Position numbers and translations under genes: made by a program | Assembly: GCA_949126835.1 (NCBI GenBank) | Contig: OX421497.1 | Span: 10,350,920 to 10,414,919, forward strand | Direction: 5' to 3' | Source: Anisus vortex | Lineage: Eukaryota; Mollusca; Gastropoda; Planorbidae | DNA length: 64,000 bases | The notes under the pieces: model-generated | Database searches by the model: none | What the model was told of the DNA's origin: nothing | Seen by the model: the letters and a program-made list of their open reading frames with translations, nothing else | In this document: positions 1 to 11,000 of the stretch, piece after piece | How positions within the stretch are numbered: position 1 is the stretch's first letter | How the letters are laid out: every line of letters starts with the position of its first letter

Positions 1-135
1 TTTCTTGGCCAAATGTTACCAACTGTATCACCATCTAGAGCAGATAGCACTCCTGCAGCAGCTTTGGTAAGCTGGTCTGCACTGATAGTTGGAAAGCTAT
101 CTGCCATGGTGCCCAACTTTAGGTCAAAGCCATGT
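1..135 (-). CDS. Partial coding exon of an unidentified minus-strand gene
   Basis: Reading the minus strand, a pyrimidine-rich stretch ending in TATAG (137-136 are the acceptor AG) precedes a frame that stays open to the window edge. It contains HGFDLKLGTMADSFP, then SADQLTKAAAGVLSALDG and a final NIWPR. A methionine at 107-105 sits in a good start context (GGCACCATGG), so this could be a first coding exon with a short 5' UTR, or an internal exon entered at 135. I do not recognise the protein. No partner exon was found upstream, although a donor-like GTAAGT on the minus strand near 2775 could end an upstream exon. The composition is clearly coding-like against the AT-rich flank. Confidence 0.5.
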
Positions 136-1001
136 CTATAAATAAGAAAGAAAATCAGTCAACGACGAAGAGAAAAGTCATAAATATGTTGGCAACTGTG
201 ATGCTACCCCACGAACCAGTACAGAAGTCGGTAAAACTGTTTTTGCAATAAATACAAAATAATGTGAAAAAAAGGGTCCTGGGTCATTCTTGAGATTATT
301 ATTGATTTGTAATGTCAAAAGTCTTAACTATATATCTGTGAAATTTTCAAGCTAAAATTATTTTAAGAAATTACTTAAAAATGTGTTTCTGTGTAGCTTT
401 TGTAAAAAATCAAACAAAATTTCCTCTAAAGATAAAAGTCAAATATTATTTAAAACATTTAGAACTTTAACAGCTTCTGTATTGACTCATTCTGATGTAT
501 TTGCTATATTTCATGGCGATTGGTTAATATTTATTCATCCTGAAAATATTTAATTATCTGTAGCAATGCTAAATTGTAAAAAATTGATACTGTTTTCTTT
601 TTTAGTTTTTATCTAAAATTACTTTCCTTACCTTTGCTTATTTATGTAATTCTGAAAAACTTTTGAACTAATTAAAATCAATTTTATAATTTTGTTTTTC
701 TCACCTATGTATAGATAAATGAATAAGCTTTTACTAAAAACCTTAAACTAAAAATCTTATTTGGCCTACTTCAGACATTCAGTATTATTCTGTGGGGGTG
801 CATCACATATATGATTTAAATGTCCATATACCAATTTTTTACATAAATACATGGTTTATGTCTATTTAACACATATAGATAGGTTACTTCAGAAGGTAAA
901 ATTAAGTACAGGGTAAATATAAATGTATGAGTTTACTGTCAAATTTACAGTCAATAGAGGTAATGCAGATATAGGTAACATAAAAAATATATATTATACA
1001 T
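136..1001. other. AT-rich non-coding stretch
   Basis: This is very AT-rich sequence between the left-edge exon and the first LINE fragment. It is probably the intron or 5' flank of the minus-strand gene. No open frame, repeat or RNA gene is supported. Confidence 0.5.
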
Positions 1002-1563
1002 CAACCAGCTTGTCTTAGGACAGTCTAGCAAAATTGGCACAATCAGCATCAGTGGAAGAACCGGTTTCCACATGTCCTTTGTCAATGATTTAGATCAGGG
1101 GTGTGCAACATTTTTTTGTTGATTGGCCGCATAAGAAGTTTAAAACAAGATGGGCAACACATTCTAAAAAATGTATATACATAATTAATATAATGAATTA
1201 AAACAAATTCAGTTAGAAGTTCTGTGATGGCCGTAACAAGGTGGCTTGGCGGGCCGCATGTTGCACACCCTTGATTTAGATGGCCTGGCTGGCAGTAAAG
1301 ATGAACTGAAAGATCTCACTGCCAAACTGGAGAAAAGGCATGGAAATCAATGCTGAAAATATGAAGTCCGTGGCAAACAAAGAATTTATTAAATATCTGA
1401 CATAAAAGTGGGTGGACAGCGGCTTGAAGAGTTCTCCACCTTTAAATTAAATTAAATATCTAGGAACCATAATATTGGACAAAAGGTTCAAAGACAGAAA
1501 TTCTTGCCCAAAAGGCTCAGACAAAGGCGGGAATAAGCAAGCTAAAGAATATCTGGCAAAGCA
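1002..1563 (+). mobile_element. LINE reverse-transcriptase fragment, split by a MITE
   Basis: Translation gives SISGRTGFHMSFVNDLD before the MITE and DLDGLAGSKDELKDLTAKLE after it. This is the region around the catalytic FADD box of a non-LTR retrotransposon reverse transcriptase, followed by the GLAGS..EL..LT..LEK segment seen in many invertebrate LINEs. The catalytic box reads FVND, so it is inactive. Downstream, KYLGT and a degenerate tail ending in NIWQSISF are visible across several frameshifts. The hAT MITE at 1096-1273 sits directly after the FVNDLD codons. Confidence 0.75.
1096..1273. mobile_element. hAT-type MITE (178 bp) with 8-bp TSD
   Basis: Terminal inverted repeats are CAGGGGTGTGCAAC at the left and GTTGCACACCCTTG at the right, with one mismatch. 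The element is flanked by perfect 8-bp duplications ATTTAGAT at 1088-1095 and 1274-1281. TIRs starting CAGGGG with 8-bp TSDs are diagnostic of the hAT superfamily. It has no coding capacity. Confidence 0.9.
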
Positions 1564-2390
1564 TTAGCTTCCAAAGGGCAGCACATGCACAAATAAATGC
1601 ACATGACAATTGGCGAGCGATAAAACACTACAACAGTAAGCAATGATGCCCAAACAAGCCACCCACGTATTATGGGATAGGTCAAGGTTGATGTAAAATG
1701 CTGCCAGAATAATAAACATGGCTAAGACGGTAAAACCCCAACCTAACACAGTGGTTACATCCGCAAGCTTTAATCAAATAAATTAAAATCATTTTTTTTT
1801 ATTGAAAAAACTTTTGTCATTTAAAAAAAATGCATTGATAATGCGGTCCTCTGGTTACTTTACAAGTTGTCATCCTCATCATGCTCATGCAGCCATCCAA
1901 GCATAGTATGCTTAGGCTTATAACTTATAGTTGTCTTAGTAAGCCAATATAATAATTATAATATTATATACTTTGTAAGGACAACAATTAATTTAAGCCT
2001 TAGCTTAAATTAAGCTTTAATTTAGTCTTTAATTTAAATCTATAGAATAGTATAGAACGAAGGCGTTACTAGGGGCATATATTATAAATATATTATAACT
2101 TATAGTTGTCTTAGTAAGCCAATATAATAATTATAATATTATATTTCTTTGTAAGGACAACAATTAATTTAAGCCTTAGCTTCTATTTAGTCTTTAATTT
2201 AAATCTATAGAATAGTATAGAACGAGGGCGTTACTAGGGGCATAATATATTATAAATATATAACTCCCATAATTAATCTATGACATACCATAGCCTATAA
2301 ATCCTATAATAGTCTTGTGGTGTAGCCTATACTATAGGCTATAGTAAAAGTACTAAAGTATCCCGTCGGACCAAATTGATCCATAGGGTT
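1564..2390. repeat. AT-rich spacer with a 175-bp tandem duplication
   Basis: A segment starting near 1921 recurs 175 bp later, near 2096. Both copies run through the TTGTAAGGACAACAATTAAT and GGCGTTACTAGGGGCATA stretches and together end near 2270. The copies differ by small indels, so the duplication is not very recent. The rest of the interval is AT-rich and featureless. Confidence 0.75.
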
Positions 2391-2394
2391 GTTA

Positions 2395-2625
2395 AGCCAG
2401 CGTTCACCAGTTTCCGCGGCCACGGAATACTAGGTGATTGTGTGGCCAGCACTATGCACAGTCGCCTTTAATTTACCCCAACTATGGTCAGGTCCAATCA
2501 GAGCTGGGTAGACTCTGGGACATCCTCGAATCCTTGGAAAAAATCCTAGACTGCACCAGGATTCGAACCAAGAACCCTTGGATCGCCAGTCGAATGCGCT
2601 GCCGCTCGGCTACCGTGCCCCCTAT
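2395..2625 (-). mobile_element. tRNA-derived SINE (minus orientation)
   Basis: Read on the minus strand, the head near 2622 contains a Pol III A box (TAGCCGAGCGG) and a consensus B box (GGTTCGAATCC), so it derives from a tRNA. The body continues with CCCAGCTCTGATTGGACC, TAGTTGGGGTAA and GTGCTGGCCACACAAT. The same core recurs in the SINE at 24190-24500, which has a different tRNA-like head. No target-site duplication was resolved. Confidence 0.75.
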
Positions 2626-3360
2626 AGGCTTAAATTATGGCTTATAGTATAGGCCTATTATTAGGCTAGCCTATATACTATATAGGGCCTACTATATTAT
2701 AAATTATATTATATTATACAACATAGACATAGGAATAGGTCATAGGTAACATACTACATAACATAGGCCTACTTACAGAGCGTCAGAGTCTGTAATAAAG
2801 ACTAAATCGAAACATTATAAAACTAACTTAAAACAATGTTTCTTTAAATTTAGCTAAGAGTAATAGTAATACTTAGTAATAGGCTATTGAACTATATGAT
2901 ATATGCATACCGTAGTTAAATAAATAAGCATTGACTTGTTTTGCCGTTTTCCCTTGCATTGCTGCAATCGTACAATTGTATATTGTAGCCTACTTATTGT
3001 TATTAAAAGATTTTATATAACAAATAATCATAATTATCATAATTATGATGTAGGCTACCCATGTGTCATGTGTAGTAAGTGGCGTTCACGTAAACATCTA
3101 AATTACCAGAGTTACAAACAATTGTTAATATTTATTCACTCACATTTTCGTTCGAAAAAAAAACATAGACACTAAAACTCATTTCGGGGAGCAATTAATT
3201 ATTAGCCTACATTGTTGACCGATAGTGTTTAAACTTAAATTTATGGCTTCCATTTTAAATCCACTATTTTAAAAAAAAGTTATAAAAATATATAGATCTA
3301 CTACCCATAACTTTAAAAAAAATATATTTAGTTTATCTTTTTTTTTATATTATAGGCCTA
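2626..3360. other. AT-rich spacer, no gene seen
   Basis: Short ORFs here have no coding character. The palindrome TAGGCCTA occurs more than once (for example 2650-2657). A minus-strand GTAAGT near 2775 could be a donor of the left-edge gene, but no convincing exon precedes it. Confidence 0.4.
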
Positions 3361-3371
3361 ATACTAATAGT

Positions 3372-5854
3372 GTCGCAGACACTGATCACTCCCTGGTGAC
3401 CAGCAAGGTACGAATAGGAAAATAGGAATAATGCGAAGGAACTCGTATCACACCAAAGAAAAGAGACGTCAACGCATAGACACCTATTGCATGAAGGACC
3501 CAGTAAAAACACAGCTTTACATTGACAAAATACAAGAAGCCCTCCCAAAATCAACTAAAAATGTCACTATTGACTCCAAATGGTCGGATCTCCGCGACTC
3601 GATCTACGACTCAGCAATAGGCCTACATGCCTTTGGTAAAAAGAAAACGCGAAAACACGGTCTGGTTCGACGCCAATTGGGACGAAATGAAATCTGTCAC
3701 CGAAGCTAAAAGGAAAGCTCTCCTGGCATACAAGGAGAAGCCTACACGCTGCACGCCCTCAAAACGGCTAAGATGCATGCTCAGAGGGTTGCCCGCCAAT
3801 GTGCCAATACCTCCTGGCTTAACCTCTGCTCAAGCATACAGTCAGCTGCTGATATGGGAAACGCCAAAGCCATGTACGAAAACATTTAAAAATGCAATCG
3901 GCCTTACGACGTCAAAGGTTGCACCCCTAAAATCCAAAACTGGAAAAATCATCAAGGAAGAAGCGGAGCTGCTCAAACGCTGGATTGAACATTACCTGGA
4001 ACTGTATGCAACAGTTAACACAGTCTCCAGCAGCGCCCTAGATGACATCCCCGACATGCCGCTCATTGAAGAACTAGATGCCATTCCCACACAGGAAGAG
4101 CTAAGCAAAGCCATCGACTGCCTAGCCTGTGGAAAATTTAGCCCCTGGGAGCGATGGAACACCTCCAGAAGCTCTGAAGAACGGTAAGACAGTGCTACTC
4201 CAGCCCTTGCACGAGCTGCTAGCCCTCTGCTGGTAACAGGGATACATCCCCCATGACACGAAGGACGCAAAAATAGTGACGCTATATAAGAATAAGGGCG
4301 ATAGAAGTGACTCCAATAACTACCGCGGCATCTCGCTTCTCGGTATCGTAGGAAAGGCTTTTGCCCGCGTCACTCTTACACGCTTGCAGAGTTTAGCCTC
4401 CCGAGTTTATCCAGAGTCACAATGTGGTTTTCGGGCGGGTCGGTCTACCATAGACATGGTGTTCTCCATACGGCAGATGCAGGAAAAATGTAGAGAGCAG
4501 CAGATGCTACTTTACATTGCCTTCATAGACCTGACAAAAGCCTTTGATTTAGTCAGTCGAGGTGGGCTGTTCCAAATTCTGGAAAAAATTGGCTGTCCCC
4601 CACACCTACTCGCCATCATCAGACAGTTCCATGATAACATGCAGGGCACAGTGCACTTCAACGGAGCCATCTCTGAAGCCTTCCCAGTCAGCAGCGGAGT
4701 AAAGCAAGGCTGTGTACTTGCACCAACACTGTTCGGAATATTCTTCTCTATACTGCTCCGATATGCCTTCAAGGATAGTAGTGATGGAATCTGGTTACAC
4801 ACCAGAGATGATGAAGGACTTTTCAACACTACCCGTCTCCGAGCCAAAACCTAAACGAAAGAGGACCTAATTCGCGAGCTACTTTTTGCTGACGATGCGG
4901 CCCTGATATCACACACAGAGACAGGCCTATAACAGCTTGTGTCAAGCTTCGCCAACGCCTGCAAAGAGTTTGGCCTGCAGGTGAGCATAAAGAAGACAAA
5001 TATCATGGCCCAAGACACATGCTCGGTTCCTACCATTACTACAGAAAACGAAAACTTGGAAGTTGTGGACTGCTTCACCTACTTGGGGGTCCAAGATTTC
5101 CAGCTCATTGTCCATATAGGATGAATTAAATAGCAGAATCGGCAAGGCAGCTGCCACAATGGTTAAACTTAGTAAACGGGTTTGGGAAAACACCAAGCTG
5201 ACAGAAAGGACCAAACTATGTGTCTACCAGGCCTGCGTCATCAGCACGCTGATTTATGGAAGTGAATCATGGACAACCTATGCGTCCCATGAGCGCAAGC
5301 TAAATAGCTTCCACCTGAGGTGTCTGCGTCGCGTCCTTGGCATTAAATGGCAGCACAAAGTCCCTAATAGTGAGGTACTGACGCGCGCCAGCGCCCAAAG
5401 CATGTTCGCAGTCCTCGGTGAAAGACGCCTAAGATGGCTAGGACATGTAAGAAGAATGAGTCCATGCAGAATCCCTAAGGACCTCCTATATGGAGAATTG
5501 GCATCTGGTAAGAGGAAAACAGGTCGCCCACGCCTCAGCTACAAAGATGTCTGCATGAGGGACAAGAGAGCAGCCAGAATAAGCACAAGTGACTGGGAGG
5601 AGAAGGCAGAGGATCGGTCCACCTGGTGCAGTGCTGTCAGGGAAGGGGTTAAAATAGCAGAGGAAAGTAGAAAGGATGAGAACATAGATAAAAGCGCTAG
5701 AAGAAAGGCGAAGAAAATAGAATCCACGGAACACGTGTGCAAAAGCTTTAAAAAAGACTGTCACTCAAGGATAGGCCTGCTCAGCCACACGAGGAAGTGC
5801 AGTCTCAAACCACGGTGATGCACCATCGTCTCGCGAGACGGAAGGATGACATTG
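3372..5854 (+). mobile_element. 5'-truncated RTE-like LINE (copy A), defective
   Basis: The insertion is bounded by 11-bp direct repeats ATACTAATAGT at 3361-3371 and 5855-5865, as expected for target-primed reverse transcription. It begins at the C-terminal end of the endonuclease (DTDHSLVTSKVRIG), so it is 5'-truncated. Reverse-transcriptase motifs follow in order: YKNKGDRSD.NNYRGISLL, PESQCGFRAGRST, YIAFIDLTKAFDLVSRGG, SSGVKQGCVLAPTLFG, LLFADDAALIS, and YLG. The C-terminal part has WLGHVRRM, RIPKDLLYGEL, GRPRLSYKDVC and a C2H2-like finger (DCHSRIGLLSHTRKC). Frameshifts near 3690, 4190 and 5110 and an in-frame TAA near 4853 make it non-autonomous. Copy B (57180-63373) is close kin and retains the 5' part. 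Clade assignment to RTE rests on motif recall only. Confidence 0.9.
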
Positions 5855-5995
5855 ATACTAATAGTACTACAAATTTAAAGTAGCTAAATAGCATAGCATA
5901 GCAATCCCTGCCATGCATGCCACCCTGGAATTTTGGTAATTTTACAAAGACGACAAAGTCAAAAGTAGAACCTTAAAAGTTATATATTACTAGTT

Positions 5996-6146
5996 TACAG
6001 ACGTTCCTGCTGGATAGAAGATTATTACATCCACTAGGCCCAAATTAAACTCCTGCTGTGCGGCTCGGATCGGTCGGTGGCAGGGCTAGAACCCGCGGTC
6101 TGTCGTGGTTGACAGTTCGGTGAACTAACCGCAGGACCAGACGGCC
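5996..6146 (-). mobile_element. tRNA-derived SINE with LINE-like 3' tail (copy 1)
   Basis: On the minus strand the head (6146 downward) has GCGGTTAGTTCACCG and a B-box-like GGGTTCTAGCCCT. It ends in TAATAATCTTCTATCCAGCA then GGAACGTCTGTAA. That tail closely matches the 3' end of the LINE at 49404-49665. A second copy lies at 7268-7432. The adjacent 6147-6260 stretch has a GGTTGGCCGTTCCTGTCC motif and an A-run, probably part of another repeat that is also seen near 52745. Confidence 0.75.
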
Positions 6147-6149
6147 TTA

Positions 6150-6737
6150 TAAGCCTACTCCTCATAGGCACAAACGGTTGGCCGTTCCTGTCCACACTAA
6201 GACCCTACAAGGCGGGGGCAATAAAATAGTGCGTTGACGAAGTGTGTAAGAAAAAAAAAAAAAGAAGCTAAACTCAAGTTTCCATAAAATTCAATTTTGT
6301 AATTTTGTATTAGGGAGTTGAAAGAAACCACTTATCTGTGTGGAAAAAAACTTAGGAATGATTGTCCTGTACACAACATTATAAAATAATTTGTTGCCAA
6401 TTTAGTTATTTTTTCAATGTGCTATTAATTATTATGGTTAGGCCTACGTCTCTTATCTTATACAGGGCCGTATTTAAAATAGAATTGTGGGGGCCCTGTT
6501 CCCAAATTTATGTGGGGGGCCCTCGTGCCCCCCCCTGCCTTCAACATAGGCCTACCTCAGAAAAATACCGTTAATTCATGTTACATTCTGTAAAATCATT
6601 CATATTACCTACTTTTTTATGTTGCGCTTAGCTTGGTTGGACTGGAGCGCTTAAAATTGTAGGGGAATAAATTAATTTTATTTGACATTTTAAACGAAAG
6701 AATAGGGAGGTCACTAAATAATTTTTTGGGGGATGTG
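6150..6737. other. Non-coding spacer with a possible lone MITE end
   Basis: Nothing coding is supported. CAGGGCCGTATTTA near 6464 resembles a hAT-type inverted-repeat end, but I found no matching right end. An A-run lies at 6249-6263. Confidence 0.35.
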
Positions 6738-6912
6738 CAGTGCCGTTGCTAGGGATTTGGGGGCCAGGGGGGCTTGGCCTCTTTAGGGGCCTCTGCATTT
6801 TGACATTCGACATTATAACATGAGAAAAAAACAATTCGGAGGGCCCCCCTCAAGTGGCCCGGGGGGATTTTCGAATTTGGACTCCCGCTCGCCTCCCCTA
6901 GCTACGCCACTG
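6738..6912 (-). mobile_element. hAT-like MITE (175 bp) with 8-bp TSD
   Basis: The ends are CAGTGCCGTTGCTAGGG and CCTAGCTACGCCACTG. Direct repeats GGGATGTG lie at 6730-6737 and 6913-6920. The inner sequence is rich in GGGGGCC and CCCCCC blocks. The element at 48233-48424 is the same family in the opposite orientation. Confidence 0.85.
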
Positions 6913-6920
6913 GGGATGTG

Positions 6921-7267
6921 TGCGGGGGCCCCTATTTCAATGGAACATGCCTTAATACGCTATTGGGCCTATCAGCCTATATAAGATCCAAAGTATGTAA
7001 CAATTTAATAAGCTCTAGGCCTAGATCTAGTCTAATTTCACATTCATTCAGGAATGCCTCCTCATTTTCTGATGCTAAAGAGAGCTAGGCTAACGTAGGC
7101 CTACCGTGTAGGCCTAATCATTTGGGCCCTATATATATTTGCTTCTAAGAAAACTCAATCCAAAGAAATGATTGTGACAACGATACTATAATTATTGTAA
7201 GCTTTAGCTTCATTGCAACTTTATCACTGCAGAAATGATCTCAAAATGCATAATGCAATCGTGGTTT
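6921..7267. other. Non-coding spacer rich in TAGGCCTA
   Basis: No gene is seen. Several TAGGCCTA palindromes occur between 7016 and 7115. Confidence 0.4.
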
Positions 7268-7432
7268 CTTATAAGTTTAAAGACGTTCCTTCTAGATAGA
7301 AGATTAATACGTCCACTAGCTCCAAAACTCATACAGGGCGGCAGGGATCGGTCGGCGGCAGGGATAGGACCCGCGACGTGTCAGTTGTTTTTTTGGTTGA
7401 CAGTCCCGTGAACTAACCGCAGCACCAGCCGG
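7268..7432 (-). mobile_element. tRNA-derived SINE with LINE-like 3' tail (copy 2)
   Basis: This has the same organisation as the copy at 5996-6146. The minus-strand head GCGGTTAGTTCACGGGACTG is followed by a degenerate B box (GGGTCCTATCCCT). The tail ATTAATCTTCTATCTAGAAG then GAACGTCTTTAA is shared with the LINE at 49404-49665. An insertion of T residues interrupts the tRNA-like part. Confidence 0.75.
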
Positions 7433-8019
7433 CCTCTCATGTCATGTTGTCTTCGAAGCAGAAATTGACTCGACGCCATATAGGCCTACTACACTTTTCT
7501 ACCATTATTTCTACAACGTTAACAATTCTCAGATGTTTCCGGAATTTGTAATTAGCCCGGGGACTGCCGTTTTATCACATGTAGGCCTACAACTTGAGAC
7601 TTATTGGTGTCGCTTAATTTGTTAAGATAAATAGACGTAGACTACAACAAGCATTTAAAATTGAAAATTTAATTTAACTTTTAGAAACATTTTTTGTTAT
7701 AAAAATCATAAATTCTATGTAGCCCTTCGGCATTTTTGTTTGTATTTATGTAGAAGTGAGTAGGCCTATATAACAAGAAATACAATGGAAATATAATGTC
7801 TTTTGGTGCATTTAGATGAGCTGAGCCTAAAAAATATTATTTTATTCCCAAACATTGGATTTAAAAATTATACTTTTTAATTACCCGGAACAACGAATAT
7901 ATACTTTTGGATAATAAAGGCTTCCGGCTAAATAGTAAAGGACGGTTGGCGTTGTCTATTTTAGTGGAACTAGCAGCTAACATTAGTACTTTTAAACTAG
8001 ATTATATTCAAACTTAGCA
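7433..8019. promoter_or_regulatory. Upstream flank and probable promoter/5' UTR of CSTF3
   Basis: This interval separates the SINE from the CSTF3 start. The more GC-rich part (about 7915-7985, with GGACGGTTGGCGTTG) is the likeliest transcription-start region. No clear TATA box or initiator could be fixed by eye. The left-edge minus-strand gene might share a divergent promoter here, but nothing proves it. Confidence 0.3.
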
Positions 8020-8034
8020 ATGAAAAGGTCATAA
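8020..8034 (+). promoter_or_regulatory. Short upstream ORF (4 codons) before the CSTF3 start
   Basis: ATG at 8020-8022 opens a frame MKRS that stops at TAA 8032-8034, 22 nt before the CSTF3 ATG at 8057. If the transcription start lies upstream, this would be a minimal uORF able to modulate initiation. Whether it is in the mRNA is unknown. Confidence 0.4.
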
Positions 8035-8056
8035 TATTCCTATTTGTTTCAATAGA

Positions 8057-11000
8057 ATGCAAAATATAATGCAGAAGGCAGCTTTGCCAATCGCCCCGAC
8101 AGACCGCGGAGCTCTGCCAGGAACAACAAAACCGCTTGTCCCAGAGGTATGGCTTGCTTGCATTTATATTATATCATTTATTTGCAACTCAAGAAATAAA
8201 TTTTATCACTGACCAGCCCGATTCATTTTTATTTAGGTCGAAGTCCTTGCATACATACTTACATAATTTTCTTCTATATAATGATATCTTCACCTATATT
8301 TAACTTATAACGATCATACCGTGTAGGTCTATATTTATATCATCCTATATGATATATGATTCTATATCTAGATCTAGACTATACTATACCTATAATACCT
8401 AAATCTATTATTATGAATGATCATACTTTAACTTTAAATAAGTATGATTATGATATTGAAATTAAATTGATTATGATTTATAATTTATGTATGAGTATCA
8501 TGATGAGTATGGTCACTATGAGTATGGTTATGAATAACTTTTGCATTCTGAATAGGCCTAGTTAAAAGTTCTAAGTTATGAGGTATGACTGTATGACCAG
8601 GGGCGAAGCCACAGGGGGGGCTGAGGGGGGCTAAGCCGCCCCTGGCCCTGGAATTAAAAAAAAATCTTTTTCAACTGATTTTTTACAAAATATGTACTAA
8701 ATTCGCTAAAAATTTTGTAAATCTTTGTCACGCGAAAGTTCAGCCCCCCCCCCCTGGTATTTGGTAAATTTTTGTCACGCAAAAGTTCAGCCCCCCCTGG
8801 AAAAAATTTCTGGCTTCGCCCCTGTGTATGACTACCCAGTATTGAATTAGGTTAGGCTAGGCCTAACTCGCATACTGTCTGTAGTGTAGGCCTAATTTCT
8901 GTGCAGTTTTTGACAAGTGAAAAAATTTCTTTCAGGAGCAAGGAAGTGGTTATATTGCAGATAAACTTGTAAAAGCAGAGAAGAGGATACAGGCATATCC
9001 TTATGATACTGAAGCATGGAGCATTTTAATACGAGATGCACAGGTAGGGCCCTCAATTTTTTGTTGTTTTTGAATTGTGATTGTCAGTTGGGACTTTTAT
9101 GATATTTTATCTCTTTACTTGTGACAGTTAGCCTATCATATCTGATGTCATATCACTTGGGTTTACTGTTTAGGCACTCTGAGGGTGATGGTGTCCCAAA
9201 TATTGAAATAAAAGAATAAATATAAACAATAAGAATGGACAAAAGGGTTTTAACACAAAGGTTTCTGATAACGACAAAATAAAAATGAGTGACAGTTCAT
9301 AGTAGAGCCAAAGAATAAAAAATGTTACTTGCAGTTGGGTAGTTTTTGTGACAGCTTTGTTGGGTATCTCCGCCTATATTACAGTAAGTTATGGTGGCCA
9401 TCCACATCACAATGGTCCATATCATTTGTACTACTAATACAGTTGTTTTTTTCAAAACCAGTTTTTGGTTCTATAAATCAAATGTGGTTTTAAACCGGAC
9501 TTTGGTTCCCCCCTACCGAGTGATGTCACATTCTGAAAAAGCCAAATGTGCATAGTTTTATAGGTCTGTTTGAAAAATAGTTAAAAACTTCATTAGTGTT
9601 TACAGGGCAATCAAGGGGTTGATTTGTTGGACTACAATATGATTTCTAATTTTTTATCATAAAATTCTTTAGAACTAAAAATTGGTGGGCTTATTGATTA
9701 CCTTGCAACAAAGCTGATAATAGCTTTCAATAGTGATTATCAAATTTCTGATCATTGTTGACCATAATATTAAGAAGCACAAGTGTGCCAACTTTAACTT
9801 TAATGCCCAGACTTAGACTTGTATAATAATGTATTGATCAATCAGAAAATGTTTCATTTAGCACAAATCAAAAGAATATGTATTCAATTTAATACTGTTA
9901 AAGCACAGACTCTGTGTCTAGCCGAATTGTTCAGGGTTACAGGGAAAACCTAGTTTTGCGTCTCCATTGCATACATCATAAGGATGAGCCGAATATTCCT
10001 GTTACTGTTAATTGTATTTTTACATTTGGCTTGATGTTGTTTTGAACATATCGCTATGGGATTGAAAAAAACAAACATATTAATTAGTATGAGCAAGGCA
10101 TTTCAAGAATTGTTTTGTGCAAATCCAGCATTATATTTTGAAAATATTTCCATCAGTACCAAAAAATTGTGTGTTAAATGATTACCTTCCAACCAACAAA
10201 CCGATAATCGCTTTTAAAGATTTAAAAAAAAATGGTTTTAAAGATTAAAACTGGTTTTCAGTTTCAAAATCAAAAACCGGAATTCCAATTTTCAATTAAC
10301 ATCCCTATTTTGTACTGATAGCCTTTTTTTTTCCACTTCTGGCACAGAATTAAGTGCTGTTGTACTGTTGTGTACAGGTCCAAATCTCAGCAGTGGAGTA
10401 AAATATTATAATGAAAATTATATGAATATTATTTTTGTTTCTTTTTTATATTTATTTTGTAGTTAAAGCATGTGTTGTGTTTCACCTTTCCTTTTTCTCT
10501 ATGTTTCCCTTTTGTTCATCAGAAGTATTTTGTTTATTCATAAAAAATATAGATTAATTTGATCATTGCTCCAGACTTATTAGAGCTAATGCATTTTACA
10601 TGGTTCAAAGGTTATAGATTGTAACACGGAAAAATGGGAATAATGCCTCCTGAAAAGAAAAATGTGTGGCCTGAACAACTTTAGCATAAAATTAATATAT
10701 ATTTTTCCTCTGTGTATGACATGGCCATTATTCATACCCAATCTCTATCATTCTAGCTTAAATAAAAACTTTTGTAGAAAAATAAAATAAAAATCTGAGT
10801 ACTTCAAAATTTATTTAATAAGTCTGACAAAACAGTGTGATAGATATTATTTTCAGTAGGTCATGAAATAATTTGAGATATTATTTTCAGTAGGTCATGA
10901 AATAATTTGAGATATTATTTTCAGTAGGTCATGAAATAATTTGAGATATTATTTTCAGTAGGTCATGAAATAATTTGAGATATTATTTTCAGTAGGTCAT

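Noticed and set aside
2560..2625. Possible tRNA gene on the minus strand
   Set aside because: A and B boxes are present, but the sequence continues into a SINE core and does not fold as a complete cloverleaf by eye.
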